A stretch of DNA of 64,000 bases, taken from contig JACKAP010000001.1 of assembly GCA_020635015.1 (NCBI GenBank), positions 496,001 through 560,000 on the forward strand. The letters are read 5' to 3'. Made by a program: the position numbers and the translations under genes. Positions 16,756 to 25,913 of this stretch are shown piece by piece. Source of the DNA: Calditrichia bacterium. GTDB lineage: Bacteria; Calditrichota; Calditrichia; RBG-13-44-9; J075. The first letter of the stretch is position 1; each line of letters starts with the position of its first letter. The notes under the pieces are model-generated. The model worked only from the letters and a program-made list of their open reading frames with translations. It was not told the origin of the DNA and did no database searches.

Positions 16756-16895
16756 TTAATGGGTGGATGGGTTAATGGGTTGATGGGGAAAAACGGACGT
16801 CGCGTAGGGTAGGGTCGCGACCCTGCCGGTAGGGTCGCGACCCTACCCTACGTGCCCACACCCATTAACCCATCATCCCAATAACCCATCATTCA
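16756..16895. repeat. Nested inverted repeat between convergent genes
   Basis: Outer: 8-bp units TTAATGGG, TGGATGGG, TTAATGGG, TTGATGGG (16756-16788) face CCCATTAA, CCCATCAT, CCCAATAA, CCCATCAT (16857-16893). Inner: GTAGGGTAGGGTCGCGACCC is followed, after GCCG, by a second copy of the palindrome core (16803-16852). The stop of the minus-strand BNR gene (16889-16891) is part of the right arm. It is built from the same families as 10589-10778, without the CACGG layer. A bidirectional terminator role is plausible. Confidence 0.85.
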
Positions 16896-19800
16896 ATCGG
16901 TTCATAATCCTTGAAAAACGATATTTCTGCCTCCTCCACCATCCGGCGATAATCCTGCCATTCCTTTCCGAAGAACCCATTTACCCGGCCCAAAACCTCA
17001 CCCAACTGTTTCTCGAACCGTTCCAGCATGGTGTTCGCAGCGGTTTCGGAGTAGCCCCAGGTGGAGCTGATGTAGTTCATCGTCGGCCAAATCCGGGCGT
17101 CGAGGCGTTCCGGATCGGTGTAGATGCCCTGCACGTCATCCGGTTGGAGGATCAGGCCGCGCAGCGCTTTCAGGGAATCGCCGACTGCCTTACCTTGTTC
17201 CTTCACGGCGGCGGCGCTGCTGTCTTTGCGCTCCTTGAGCTGTCCGGCGATGCTTTGCAGGGTCTTTTGCGCTTCACGGATGCGGTCGGCCGCTTCGGTG
17301 GCCAGAGCGATATTGGAACGCATGCGTGCTTCAAGTGCTTCCTGGCGGCGAATCTCTGCTTCGGGCACCGTAATGCGGGGGTCCATCAGCACCCGCACCG
17401 TGGCGGAATCGGAATAATCTTTATAACGCAGACGTACCGTATAGCTCCCCGGCAGTACCAGGGCACCTCCCGGCTCCGGAGCATCCGCCCGGGTGGGTTT
17501 GGGCGTGCCCGGCCGCCGTACGCCGGTACGCTCCAGCCCCCAGGCGATGCGGTTGATGCCCGTCTTGGCGGTGCGGCGGAAGGTGCGGATTACCTCGCCG
17601 GCGCGGTTGCGAATCTCTACCTTGATGCTGTCTTTGCCCGCCGCAGGGGCTTCTGCCAGCGAGTCGCTCTCTGCATCTCCCGCCCCGCCGTTACCCTTTT
17701 CTCCGCCGCTGATGGAGAACGTCAGCAGCGCGCCGAAGGGGCGGTTCTCCCCGCTGAAGCCGCCTTCCGCCGCAAAGCGGGTGCCGGGCGCCTCCCGGTA
17801 GGAAGCGAGGTAGGCATCGGGTACCGGGAACAGATGCAGCGGCTGTTCCAACAGCGCCGGGCCGTTTTGCGCCAGCGCTCGCAGCGGGCGGATGTCATCG
17901 AACACATAGGCGGCGCGTCCGAAGGTGCCCACCACCAGGTCGTGATCCCGGGGATGGATCACCATATCCATGGTCGACACGGTGGGATAGCCTTCTTTCC
18001 ATTTTTGCCAGTTCGCGCCTTCGTCGATGCTGACGTATAGACCCGACTCCGTGCCCAGGAACATCAGCCGCGGCGCCACCGGATCCTGCACGAAAGACAG
18101 GGCGTAACCGAACACCTGGTCTTTCGCGACCAGCGGACGCCAGCTTTCCCCATAATCGCGGGTGCGGAAGACATAGGGATTCCAGTCATCGCGGCGGTAG
18201 TTGTTGATCACCACAAACGCTTCGCCGGCATCATAGGTCGAGGCATGTACCTGCGCCACCCAGGATCCGGGCGGCACCCCCTTGATATTCTTGATCACAT
18301 TGCGCCAGCTCTCGCCTCCGTCGCGGGTCAGCTGCAGATTGCCGTCGTCGGTGCCCACCCAGATCACTCCTTGCTGGCGAGGGCTGGGGGAGATGGCGAT
18401 GATGGTGGTGTGATTCTCTGCATTGGTGACGTCTAAGGTGAGCCCTCCGCTTTCCAACTGCTTCTGCTTTTCCGGATCGTTACCGGTCAGGTCCGGGGAG
18501 ATGGTCTGCCAGGTTTCCCCCCGATCGGTGCTCTTATGCAGATATTGGCTGCCGTAATAGAGCGCTTTTTGGTCGAAGGGATCGGCGGCGATGCCGGCAT
18601 TCCAGTTGAAGCGCAGCTTGCTGCCTTCCGGATCGAGCGGGCGGACATAGCGGGATTGCCCGGTGAGCAGGTCGTAGCGCAGCAGATTGCCGCCCTGCCA
18701 CATCGAATAGCCGTAATTGGCGTCGGCCGGGTCCGGCACCACATCGAAGCCGTCTCCGAAGGAGACCTCCTCCCAATAGGAATTGCGAATCCCCCCGCTG
18801 CGCCATGTCTGACTGGGACCGCGCCAGGAGCCGTTGTCCTGCATTCCTCCGTAGATGTTGTAGGGGATCTCCATATCGACATTGATGTGATAAAACTGCG
18901 CCAGGGGCAGATTCTCCACAAAACGCCAGGTCTTGCCCCGGTCGCGGGTGATGGCCAGGCCCCCGTCGTTGCCGTCGATCATAAAATCCGGATCGTCGGG
19001 ATGGATCCACCAGGCGTGATGGTCCGGGTGCACCTTATCCCAGGAGATCAGGGTGGAAAAGGTCCTGCCGCCGTCTTCGCTCTTCGAGACCACCCCGAAA
19101 AGATTGTAGATGCGGTTTTCGTTGGAGGGATCGACATAAATATCCGCATAATAGAACGGGCGGTTGCCGATATTTTTCTCCGAGACTTTCCGCCATTTAA
19201 AGCCGCCGTCATCGGAGCGGTAGAGGGCATTTTTCTTCGCCTCTACCAGAGCGTAGATAATTGCCGGATTGTTGCGGGCGATCGCCAAACCGATCCTTCC
19301 CAGCTCTCCCGCCGGCAGCCCGTCTTTGTCGGTGCGTTTTTCCCAGTTTTCCCCGCCGTCATAGCTGAGGTAGAGCCCGGAGCCGGGACCGCCGGATTTG
19401 AAGAACCAGGGCCAGCGGCGGTATTCCCACATTGCCGCGATCAGCTTGTTGGGATTGGCCGGGTCCATCACCAGGTCGGCCGCGCCGGTTTTGTTGTTCA
19501 CAAAGAGCACTTTCCGCCAGGTTTTCCCGCCATCGACGGTCTTGTAGATACCCCGCTCGGCGCTCTCCCCCCAGGCCGATCCTTGCGCCGCCACATAGGC
19601 AACCGCCGGATTGACAGGATCGAGCAGCAGGCGGTGAATATTGCGAGTGTTCTCCAGACCGAGGTGCTGCCAGGTCTTGCCCCCGTCGAGGCTTTTATAG
19701 ACCCCGTTGCCGCTCGACTGGCTGTTGCGGGGATTGCCCTCTCCGGTACCCACCCAGATGATGTCCGGGATCGCCTGGTTCACCGCCACCGCTCCGATCG

Positions 19801-20104
19801 CCGCCAGGGGCTGCTCGTCAAATATCGGTTTCCAGGCGATCCCCCCGCTGGTCGATTGCCACAATCCCCCGGAGGCAGTGCCGGCGTAGATGATGTCGGG
19901 ATTTTTTAGCACCACATCGATGGCGGTCACCCGCCCGCTCATCCCCGCCGGACCGATACTGCGCGGCTTGAGACCGTGCAGCAGCTCCATGTCGAGCGGC
20001 TGGGCCTGGATGGTTGATACGAAAATGCCGGCCAGGATGAACAACAACCAAGACCGGCCTGTTCTTGTGTTGACCGAGGGCGATATCAAATTTTGCAGAA
20101 TCAT
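16889..20104 (-). CDS. Giant secreted BNR/sortilin-like beta-propeller protein, copy 1
   Basis: A 1071-residue exported protein. A signal peptide (WLLFILAGIFVSTIQAQ) is followed by repeated BNR/VPS10 units carrying the S-x-D-x-G-x-x-W motif (S-L-D-G-G-K-T-W, T-V-D-G-G-K-T-W, SYDGGENWE, STDRGETWQ, TRDGGESW). Together they make one or two beta-propellers as in sortilin-type proteins and xyloglucanases (GH74). The C-terminal 300 residues hold an Ig-like part (IKVEIRNRAGEVIRTFRR) and a helical region (IRRQEALEARMRSN). No GH74 catalytic Asp pair can be assigned with confidence. Such proteins are often labelled 'glycosyl hydrolase' without proof. The start at 20104 has AAAGGAG; the longer reading enters a repeat. 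It is probably co-transcribed with the similar gene at 20325. Confidence 0.85.
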   Translation of the reverse strand: MILQNLISPSVNTRTGRSWLLFILAGIFVSTIQAQPLDMELLHGLKPRSIGPAGMSGRVTAIDVVLKNPDIIYAGTASGGLWQSTSGGIAWKPIFDEQPLAAIGAVAVNQAIPDIIWVGTGEGNPRNSQSSGNGVYKSLDGGKTWQHLGLENTRNIHRLLLDPVNPAVAYVAAQGSAWGESAERGIYKTVDGGKTWRKVLFVNNKTGAADLVMDPANPNKLIAAMWEYRRWPWFFKSGGPGSGLYLSYDGGENWEKRTDKDGLPAGELGRIGLAIARNNPAIIYALVEAKKNALYRSDDGGFKWRKVSEKNIGNRPFYYADIYVDPSNENRIYNLFGVVSKSEDGGRTFSTLISWDKVHPDHHAWWIHPDDPDFMIDGNDGGLAITRDRGKTWRFVENLPLAQFYHINVDMEIPYNIYGGMQDNGSWRGPSQTWRSGGIRNSYWEEVSFGDGFDVVPDPADANYGYSMWQGGNLLRYDLLTGQSRYVRPLDPEGSKLRFNWNAGIAADPFDQKALYYGSQYLHKSTDRGETWQTISPDLTGNDPEKQKQLESGGLTLDVTNAENHTTIIAISPSPRQQGVIWVGTDDGNLQLTRDGGESWRNVIKNIKGVPPGSWVAQVHASTYDAGEAFVVINNYRRDDWNPYVFRTRDYGESWRPLVAKDQVFGYALSFVQDPVAPRLMFLGTESGLYVSIDEGANWQKWKEGYPTVSTMDMVIHPRDHDLVVGTFGRAAYVFDDIRPLRALAQNGPALLEQPLHLFPVPDAYLASYREAPGTRFAAEGGFSGENRPFGALLTFSISGGEKGNGGAGDAESDSLAEAPAAGKDSIKVEIRNRAGEVIRTFRRTAKTGINRIAWGLERTGVRRPGTPKPTRADAPEPGGALVLPGSYTVRLRYKDYSDSATVRVLMDPRITVPEAEIRRQEALEARMRSNIALATEAADRIREAQKTLQSIAGQLKERKDSSAAAVKEQGKAVGDSLKALRGLILQPDDVQGIYTDPERLDARIWPTMNYISSTWGYSETAANTMLERFEKQLGEVLGRVNGFFGKEWQDYRRMVEEAEISFFKDYEPIE

Positions 20105-20119
20105 CAGAGCTCCTTTTTT

Positions 20120-20148
20120 AACCACGGATTACACGGATTAACACGGAT
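20120..20148. repeat. CACGGATTA-family repeat
   Basis: AACCACGGATTACACGGATT followed by AACACGGAT, 16 nt upstream of the BNR gene start. It is one of about ten CACGGATTA (9-bp unit) sites in the window, here as a single arm. Confidence 0.7.
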
Positions 20149-20194
20149 GTTTTGTGTGATTCGTAATTTTCCTGAACGTAACGTCTTTTGCCTG

Positions 20195-20317
20195 AACAGA
20201 TTCTTTTCCGATAGCAATCGGAACCTTCGGAATGACGATAGGGTTAGCCGTCATTCCGAAGGCTTTAGCCGAGGAATCTGTCATCCTTTATCCTTTATCC
20301 TTTATCCTTTATCCTTT
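20195..20317. repeat. Nested hairpin plus ATCCTTT heptad array
   Basis: CCTTCGGAATGACG (20224-20237) and CGTCATTCCGAAGG (20249-20262) form a perfect 14-bp stem with an 11-nt loop. It is flanked by ACAGATTC (about 20196) and GAATCTGT (about 20274), which also pair. Five 7-bp units ATCCTTT follow (20283-20317), ending 7 nt before the stop of the minus-strand gene at 20325. Confidence 0.75.
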
Positions 20318-20324
20318 CATCCCC

Positions 20325-23300
20325 TCACTCACCGCTAATCTGCACCGCCGGCACCTCATGGGCCTTCACCAACTGATTGAACGCGGGCAAATCATTGGCG
20401 ATGATATTTCGCAATTTCGCCAGTTCCGGATCGATCTTTGCGACCAATTCCTCCTGCACCGCCACCGCCTGGTCGGTGGGGCGGAAGCGGCCGATCGACG
20501 TGAGGCTGGAGAGGATGCTCAGCTTGTTGTTCAGGCGGATCGGGAAGTTGAGCGGGTCCTGCGGGCTTTGGTTCTTGGTTTGATACAGCGTGGTCTCGAT
20601 TTGCTCCAACTGGTCCAGCAGCGCTTTGGAGGATGTTTTGATCGCTTCCGCACCTTCCTGATCTTCCGCCAGCTTCCCGGTCACTGCCTGCACCTGCTTG
20701 CGGATTTCGCGGATCTGCTTGATACTGCGATGGGTCTCGGTCAGCTTGTCGCGGATGGCCATCAGGTAGTCGAATTGCGCCTGCAGATCCTCCATGCCGG
20801 CGCTGCTGCGCGGATCGGGTTTGATCTCGAAGGGCACCGCCAGGGAGTCGCTGCCTACGATCAGGCGGGCCTGGTACTGTCCGGGTACCGCCAATGGTCC
20901 TTCGGTACCGCCGAACCACAGGATCAGGCCGTCGAATGTCTCGGCATCGGGATAGTGCATGTCCCACACAAAGCGGTTCATTCCCGCCTTGAGGGGCAAG
21001 CCGGATTCGCCCTTCTTTTTATTCGGCTTGCCGGCGTAGCGTTCGATCAGCTTGCCGCTGGTATCCAGTATCTTCAGGGAAACCGCTCCGCTGTCCGGCG
21101 CGCTCTTGAAATAGTAGTGCACCATCACCCCGGAGGGCGGATTCTGTCCCCGGGTGCGGGAATCGCGCAATTCTGCGCCGCCCAGCGGATAGGTGGAACG
21201 CGGCGTATATAGCCAGAACGGTTTGGCCGCCACCGTCGCCGAGAGCTGGTGCAGCGGGGTCAGGTCGTCCATCACCCAGAAGGAGCGTCCCTGGGTGGCC
21301 ACGATCAGGTCGTTCTCCTTCACTGCCAGGTCGGTGACCGGCACCACCGGCAGGTTGCGCTGGAAGGAGTGCCAACTCCCGCCGTCGTCGAAGGAGATAT
21401 ACATCCCGCTCTCGGTGCCGGCATAGAGCAGGCCGGGACGGCCGGGATCGGCCCGGATCACCCGGGTAAAATGAGTTCCCGGAATCCCATTGACGATCTT
21501 TTCCCAGGTCTTGCCGTAATCGCGGGTCTTGTAGAGATAAGGGCGGAAGTCATCCGATTTGTAACCGGTAGCGGCCACATACAGACCGCCCGGCTCGGTA
21601 GGATGGGCTTCCAGGCTGTTGATCTGGGTCCATTCCGGCAGCAGTTTTTTCGGAGGGGTGACGTTCGCCCAGGTTTGACCGCCGTCGCGGGTGAGGTGGA
21701 TCAGCCCGTCGTCGGAACCGCACCAGATTACCCCGGCTTCATGGGGGCTCTCCAGTGCCGCGAAGATGGTGCAGTAATATTCTACGCTGGTATTGTCCTG
21801 GGTGATCGGTCCGCCGGATGAGACCAGCCTGGCCGGATCATTGCGGGTGAGGTCCGGGCTGATCGCCTCCCAGCTCTGGCCTTCGTTGCTGGTTTTGAAG
21901 AGCCGGTTCCCGGCGGCGTAGAGGGTGTTGGGATCGTGCGGGGAAAAGAAGATCGGGAAATTCCATTGGAAGCGGTATTTCATCCCCTCCGCACCGTGAC
22001 CCATCGGATTATCCGGCCAGACATCGATCACTCGCTCTTCCTCGCTGCGGTGATGGTAGCGGGTCAGATAGCCTCCATAAGAGCCGCCGTAGACGATGTC
22101 CGGATCCTGGGGATCAGGCGCGATATGCCCGCTCTCCCCGCCGGCAGTAGGTTCCCAATCGCGCTCGCTAATGCCCCAGCCGCTGCTGCGGTGCAAAATT
22201 CGCACCGTGGAATTGTCCTGTTGCGCCCCGTAGATGCGGTAGGGGAAGTGATTGTCGGTGATCACCCGGTAAAACTGAGCGGTGGGCTGGTTGTGATAAG
22301 TGCTCCAGCTCTCCCCGCCGTCAAAGCTGATCTGAGCGCCACCGTCATCGCCGATGATCATGCGGCTGGAATGCTCCGGGTCGATCCACAGATCGTGATG
22401 ATCGCCGTGCGGAGTGCGGATCGACTCATAGCTTTTGCCTCCGTCCTTGGAGCGCCAGAAGCGCACGTTGACCACGTAGACCATATCCTCATCCTGGCTG
22501 TCGGCATAGATGCGGGTATAGTACCAGGCGCGCTGGCGCAGCTTGCGCTCCTCGTTTACCTTGATCCATTTTTCGCCCCCGTCATCGGAGCGGAATACTC
22601 CGCCGTTTTGCGATTCGATGATTGCCCACACCCGGTTGGAATTGGCCGGTGAGACCGTCACCCCGATAATCCCAACGGTACCTCCCGGCAGGCCGGGGTT
22701 GCGGGTGATCTCTTTCCAGGTGTCGCCTCCGTCGGTCGACTTCCACAGGCCGGAGCCTTCCCCGCCGCTTTCCAGGCTGTAGGGAGTGCGCCGCACCCGC
22801 CAGAAGCTGGCAAAGAGCACCCGGGGATTACCGGGATCCATCACCAGGTCGATGGCGCCGGCATTATTATTGACAAACAGCACCCGCTCCCAATTTTTCC
22901 CGCCGTCACGGCTGCGGTAAACGCCCCGCTCCTCATTGGGGCCAAAGAGATGTCCCAGCACCGCAGCATATACCAGCTCCGGATTGCGCGGATGGATACG
23001 GATGCGCGGGATGTGCCGGGAATCGGTCAATCCGATCGGCTGCCAGCTCTTGCCGCCATCCAGCGATTTCCACATTCCATAGCCGTGGGAGACGTTGCCG
23101 CGCACGGTCTTCTCACCGCCGCCGGCGTAGATCACGTTGGGATCCCATCCGCTGACCGCCACCGCACCGATCGATCCGCCGAAAAAGCCGTCGGAGACGT
23201 TAAACCAGGTCTGCCCCCCGTCGGTGGTCTTCCATACCCCGCCTCCGGTACTGCCGAAATAGAAGCTCATCGGCTCCCCGGGAACCCCGGTCACCGCCGC

Positions 23301-23462
23301 GGAACGCCCCCCGCGGAAGGGGCCGATGTTGCGGTATTCCAGGGCGTTGTAGAGCGAATCGTTGAAGCTGGTTTTTTGGCTGTGTAATGGCGGTGTGATC
23401 AGGATGAAAAAGAGCAGTAGCATCCATACGCGTGGCCGACAGGACAAACTGATGTGGATCAT
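20325..23462 (-). CDS. Giant secreted BNR/sortilin-like beta-propeller protein, copy 2
   Basis: A 1045-residue paralogue of the protein at 16889, upstream of it on the same strand. Signal peptide: VWMLLLFFILITPPLHSQ. BNR motifs: TTDGGQTWF, SLDGGKSWQ, SRDGGKNWE, STDGGDTWK, SFDGGESW, TRDGGQTW, TRDYGKTWE. The conserved opening Y-R-N-I-G-P-F-R-G-G-R matches R-S-I-G-P-A-G-M-S-G-R in the other copy, so the pair arose by duplication. The C-terminal 250 residues carry an Ig-like strand set and a helical bundle (IRDKLTETHRSIKQI). The start at 23462 has AGGAGG 6 nt upstream. A role in surface binding or peptide/glycan turnover is likely; a precise activity cannot be given. Confidence 0.85.
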   Translation of the reverse strand: MIHISLSCRPRVWMLLLFFILITPPLHSQKTSFNDSLYNALEYRNIGPFRGGRSAAVTGVPGEPMSFYFGSTGGGVWKTTDGGQTWFNVSDGFFGGSIGAVAVSGWDPNVIYAGGGEKTVRGNVSHGYGMWKSLDGGKSWQPIGLTDSRHIPRIRIHPRNPELVYAAVLGHLFGPNEERGVYRSRDGGKNWERVLFVNNNAGAIDLVMDPGNPRVLFASFWRVRRTPYSLESGGEGSGLWKSTDGGDTWKEITRNPGLPGGTVGIIGVTVSPANSNRVWAIIESQNGGVFRSDDGGEKWIKVNEERKLRQRAWYYTRIYADSQDEDMVYVVNVRFWRSKDGGKSYESIRTPHGDHHDLWIDPEHSSRMIIGDDGGAQISFDGGESWSTYHNQPTAQFYRVITDNHFPYRIYGAQQDNSTVRILHRSSGWGISERDWEPTAGGESGHIAPDPQDPDIVYGGSYGGYLTRYHHRSEEERVIDVWPDNPMGHGAEGMKYRFQWNFPIFFSPHDPNTLYAAGNRLFKTSNEGQSWEAISPDLTRNDPARLVSSGGPITQDNTSVEYYCTIFAALESPHEAGVIWCGSDDGLIHLTRDGGQTWANVTPPKKLLPEWTQINSLEAHPTEPGGLYVAATGYKSDDFRPYLYKTRDYGKTWEKIVNGIPGTHFTRVIRADPGRPGLLYAGTESGMYISFDDGGSWHSFQRNLPVVPVTDLAVKENDLIVATQGRSFWVMDDLTPLHQLSATVAAKPFWLYTPRSTYPLGGAELRDSRTRGQNPPSGVMVHYYFKSAPDSGAVSLKILDTSGKLIERYAGKPNKKKGESGLPLKAGMNRFVWDMHYPDAETFDGLILWFGGTEGPLAVPGQYQARLIVGSDSLAVPFEIKPDPRSSAGMEDLQAQFDYLMAIRDKLTETHRSIKQIREIRKQVQAVTGKLAEDQEGAEAIKTSSKALLDQLEQIETTLYQTKNQSPQDPLNFPIRLNNKLSILSSLTSIGRFRPTDQAVAVQEELVAKIDPELAKLRNIIANDLPAFNQLVKAHEVPAVQISGE

Positions 23463-23618
23463 ACAGGACCTCCTTGGATAGAAAAGCATGGCGTAAGTTC
23501 AAATAAATATGTTACGAAACGTAATTCATGCTGTCATTATTCAATTTACACCTTTTTGCGAAACTTCCCAAAAAATTCTGCCCGTGCCTGGGGGGAGAAA
23601 GTTGGTTAAATTGGTGTA

Positions 23619-23701
23619 CTGGATGCTGGATGCTGGATGCTGGATGCTGGATGCTGGATGCTGGATGCTGGATGCTGGATGCTGGATGCTGGATGCTGGA
23701 T
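23619..23701. repeat. CTGGATG heptad tandem array (about 12 copies)
   Basis: An almost perfect array of the 7-bp unit CTGGATG over 83 nt, the cleanest tandem repeat in the window. It lies in the spacer between the divergent genes at 23462 and 23874. Because 7 is not a multiple of 3, every frame reads through it as a 7-residue periodic peptide, which produces false open frames. Copy number probably varies between strains. Confidence 0.92.
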
Positions 23702-23748
23702 ATATTGGGTGCAGAAGGAAATCTGCTCAAAACACTCAATCATCACGC

Positions 23749-23835
23749 AGGGATTGACGGCCAGTATAAAAAGCCCGCAGGGCGTCCCACGTCAGCACCG
23801 GCTGCAGGCCGGGCTGGTATGGATGGGTTTTGTTC
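23749..23835. repeat. GGGATTGACGGCCAGTAT / GGGCGTCCCACGTCAGC repeat, copy 1
   Basis: About 85 bp shared with 36511-36595: GGGATTGAxGGCCAGTAT, a short variable part, AGCCCGyAGGGCGTCCCACG, TCAGCACCGGC and an AGGCCGG hairpin half. It lies just upstream of the M1 gene at 23874 and includes part of its leader. Confidence 0.7.
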
Positions 23836-23873
23836 GTAACACCGGCCCGGTGGTCGGTGGGGAGAGCAGGGTT

Positions 23874-25886
23874 ATGAACGGTTGGAAAATCGCATTGTTG
23901 TTGATGTGCCTGGCGCCATCATTATTTTCGCAGAATTTCGATAACATCCGCGAGGCGCATCGCAAAGGGCGGGAAGCGGAGCGGGCGCGGGCAGCCACTT
24001 TGCTGCAAATGACCAAGCGGCGCTCTGCCGATACGGCCGGCAAGGTCGATATCCATTTTTACCGTCTGAACCTGGAAGTCTTTCCGCAAACCCGGCGCAT
24101 CGCCGGCGCGCTCTACCTGGAAGGGCGCAGTTTGGCAGCCGGGCTGAGCGGCATCGTGCTGGATTTATACAACCCATTGACGATCGATTCGGTGCTGCAG
24201 GCCGGCGCGCAGTGCCAATTTCGTCACAGCGGCAATATGCTGGAGATCGATCTCAACGAACCGGCGGGCATCAATGGAACGGTCGCCCTGGAGGTATTTT
24301 ACCAGGGCGTGCCCGGCAGTGCGGGACTCGGTTCGTTCAATTGGAGCGAATACCAGGGAATGCCGCGCATCTGGACCCTCAGCGAGCCCTACGGCGCTCC
24401 CACCTGGTGGCCCTGCAAGGACGATCTGACCGACAAAGCGGACTCGGTGTTCCTGAACATCACCGTGCCGGAGGGGCTGACGGCGGTATCGAACGGGCTG
24501 CTGATTGCCGAGACGCCCGCCGGCAATGGGCGCCGCACCTTCTCCTGGGAAACCCGCTACCCGATCAGCACTTACCTGGTGTTTTTTGCCGCTGCCGACT
24601 ACCTGGCATTTGGCGATGAATATGTCTCCGCCGCCGGCGACACCATGCCACTGACCCATTATGTTTATCCGGAGCGCTTCGGCGCGGCGCAGGAAGATTT
24701 TAATGTGACACCGGCGATGTTGGAGGTGTATTCGGAGTTATTCGGCGAGTATCCTTTTATTCGCGAAAAATACGGCATGGCCAGCGTCACCCGCGGCGCC
24801 TCGATGGAGCATCAAACCCTCACCACCTACAACGCCAATCTGATTACCGGCACCCATCAATTCGATCATATCGTGGCCCACGAACTGGCCCACCACTGGT
24901 TTGGAGACGCCATCACCCCGCGCTGCTGGCCGGATATCTGGCTCAATGAAGGATTTGCCTCCTATGCCGAGGCGTTGTGGGTGGAGGCACAGCAGGGCGG
25001 GGAGGCCTACCGCCGGTTTATGCGGGAACAGGATCTCGGGGCCTTTGACGGCAGCGTTTACATCGCCGATACCAGCGATGTGCGGGTGCTGTTCGGCGAT
25101 ACGGTCTACGACAAGGGCGCCTGGGTGCTGCATATGCTCCGGGGCGTATTGGGCGATGAAGTATTTTTCAGCGCCCTGCACGCCTATGCCACCGATCCCC
25201 GGTTTCTATATCACAATGCGGCAACTGCCGATTTTCAGGCGCTCTGCCAGGCGGTTTCCGGGCGGGATCTCGAGTGGTTCTTTGCCCAATGGATTTACCG
25301 CATCGGCCGGCCGGTGTATCATTATCGCTGGGAGGTGCAGGGAGGCGGTGGGATGTTCACGACGGTGCTGGATATTACCCAGCAGCCTTCCCAGCCCTAT
25401 CAGAATGCCCGGCTGTTTACCATGCCGCTGGAGATCCGCCTGCGCGGGGCGCAGCTCGATACCCTGGTGACGGTATGGGACAGCCTGGCGCAGCAGCAGT
25501 TCCGTTTGGTCACCGCGCAGCGTCCGACTTTTCTGGAAATCGATCCGGATGATTGGGTGCTGAAGGAGTTGGTCGAAGTGCCCCGCGATGAATTCTCCGG
25601 CATTCCGCTCGATTTCCGCCTGGCCCAGAACTATCCCAATCCCTTCAACAGCGCCACGGTGATCCGCTTCGGCATCCCTGCCCCGGGAGCGGTGCTGATT
25701 GAGATCTTCGATCTGCTGGGTCGCCGGGTGCTGACACAGCGCACGGAGCGGCTGATTACCGGTTTCCATCAATTTGTGTGGGACGGCCGGGATGCGGCCG
25801 GTCGCGAGCTGCCCAGCGGGGTGTACGTCTACCGCCTCAGCGCCGGTAAACAGGCCCGGGCAGCGAAGATGGTGCTGCTGCGATAA
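23874..25886 (+). CDS. M1-family aminopeptidase with FlgD-like/type IX sorting tail
   Basis: A 670-residue secreted zinc aminopeptidase. The ATG at 23874 is chosen because a signal peptide follows at once (WKIALLLMCLAPSLFSQ) and GGAGAG lies upstream; an earlier in-frame start would only translate the CTGGATG array. Zinc motif H336-E337-L-A-H340 with E359 (LNEGF), substrate loop G-A-S-M-E-H-Q. The last 85 residues (NYPNPFNSATVIRFGIP, EIFDLLGRRVL, LPSGVYVYRLSAG) are a textbook FlgD-Ig/type IX sorting domain, so export to the surface or outside is expected. Its paralogue at 10812 lacks this tail. The product would act on peptides outside the cell. Confidence 0.92.
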   Translation: MNGWKIALLLMCLAPSLFSQNFDNIREAHRKGREAERARAATLLQMTKRRSADTAGKVDIHFYRLNLEVFPQTRRIAGALYLEGRSLAAGLSGIVLDLYNPLTIDSVLQAGAQCQFRHSGNMLEIDLNEPAGINGTVALEVFYQGVPGSAGLGSFNWSEYQGMPRIWTLSEPYGAPTWWPCKDDLTDKADSVFLNITVPEGLTAVSNGLLIAETPAGNGRRTFSWETRYPISTYLVFFAAADYLAFGDEYVSAAGDTMPLTHYVYPERFGAAQEDFNVTPAMLEVYSELFGEYPFIREKYGMASVTRGASMEHQTLTTYNANLITGTHQFDHIVAHELAHHWFGDAITPRCWPDIWLNEGFASYAEALWVEAQQGGEAYRRFMREQDLGAFDGSVYIADTSDVRVLFGDTVYDKGAWVLHMLRGVLGDEVFFSALHAYATDPRFLYHNAATADFQALCQAVSGRDLEWFFAQWIYRIGRPVYHYRWEVQGGGGMFTTVLDITQQPSQPYQNARLFTMPLEIRLRGAQLDTLVTVWDSLAQQQFRLVTAQRPTFLEIDPDDWVLKELVEVPRDEFSGIPLDFRLAQNYPNPFNSATVIRFGIPAPGAVLIEIFDLLGRRVLTQRTERLITGFHQFVWDGRDAAGRELPSGVYVYRLSAGKQARAAKMVLLR

Positions 25887-25913
25887 GGGCACGTGTTCCA
25901 TTCCCCGGACCCA

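Noticed and set aside
23619..23701. Possible CRISPR array
   Set aside because: Head-to-tail 7-bp units without spacers; no cas genes anywhere in the window.
23637..23873. Upstream extension of the M1 gene giving a repeated M-L-D-A-G-C-W peptide
   Set aside because: It is a translation of the CTGGATG array; the signal peptide starts at 23874.
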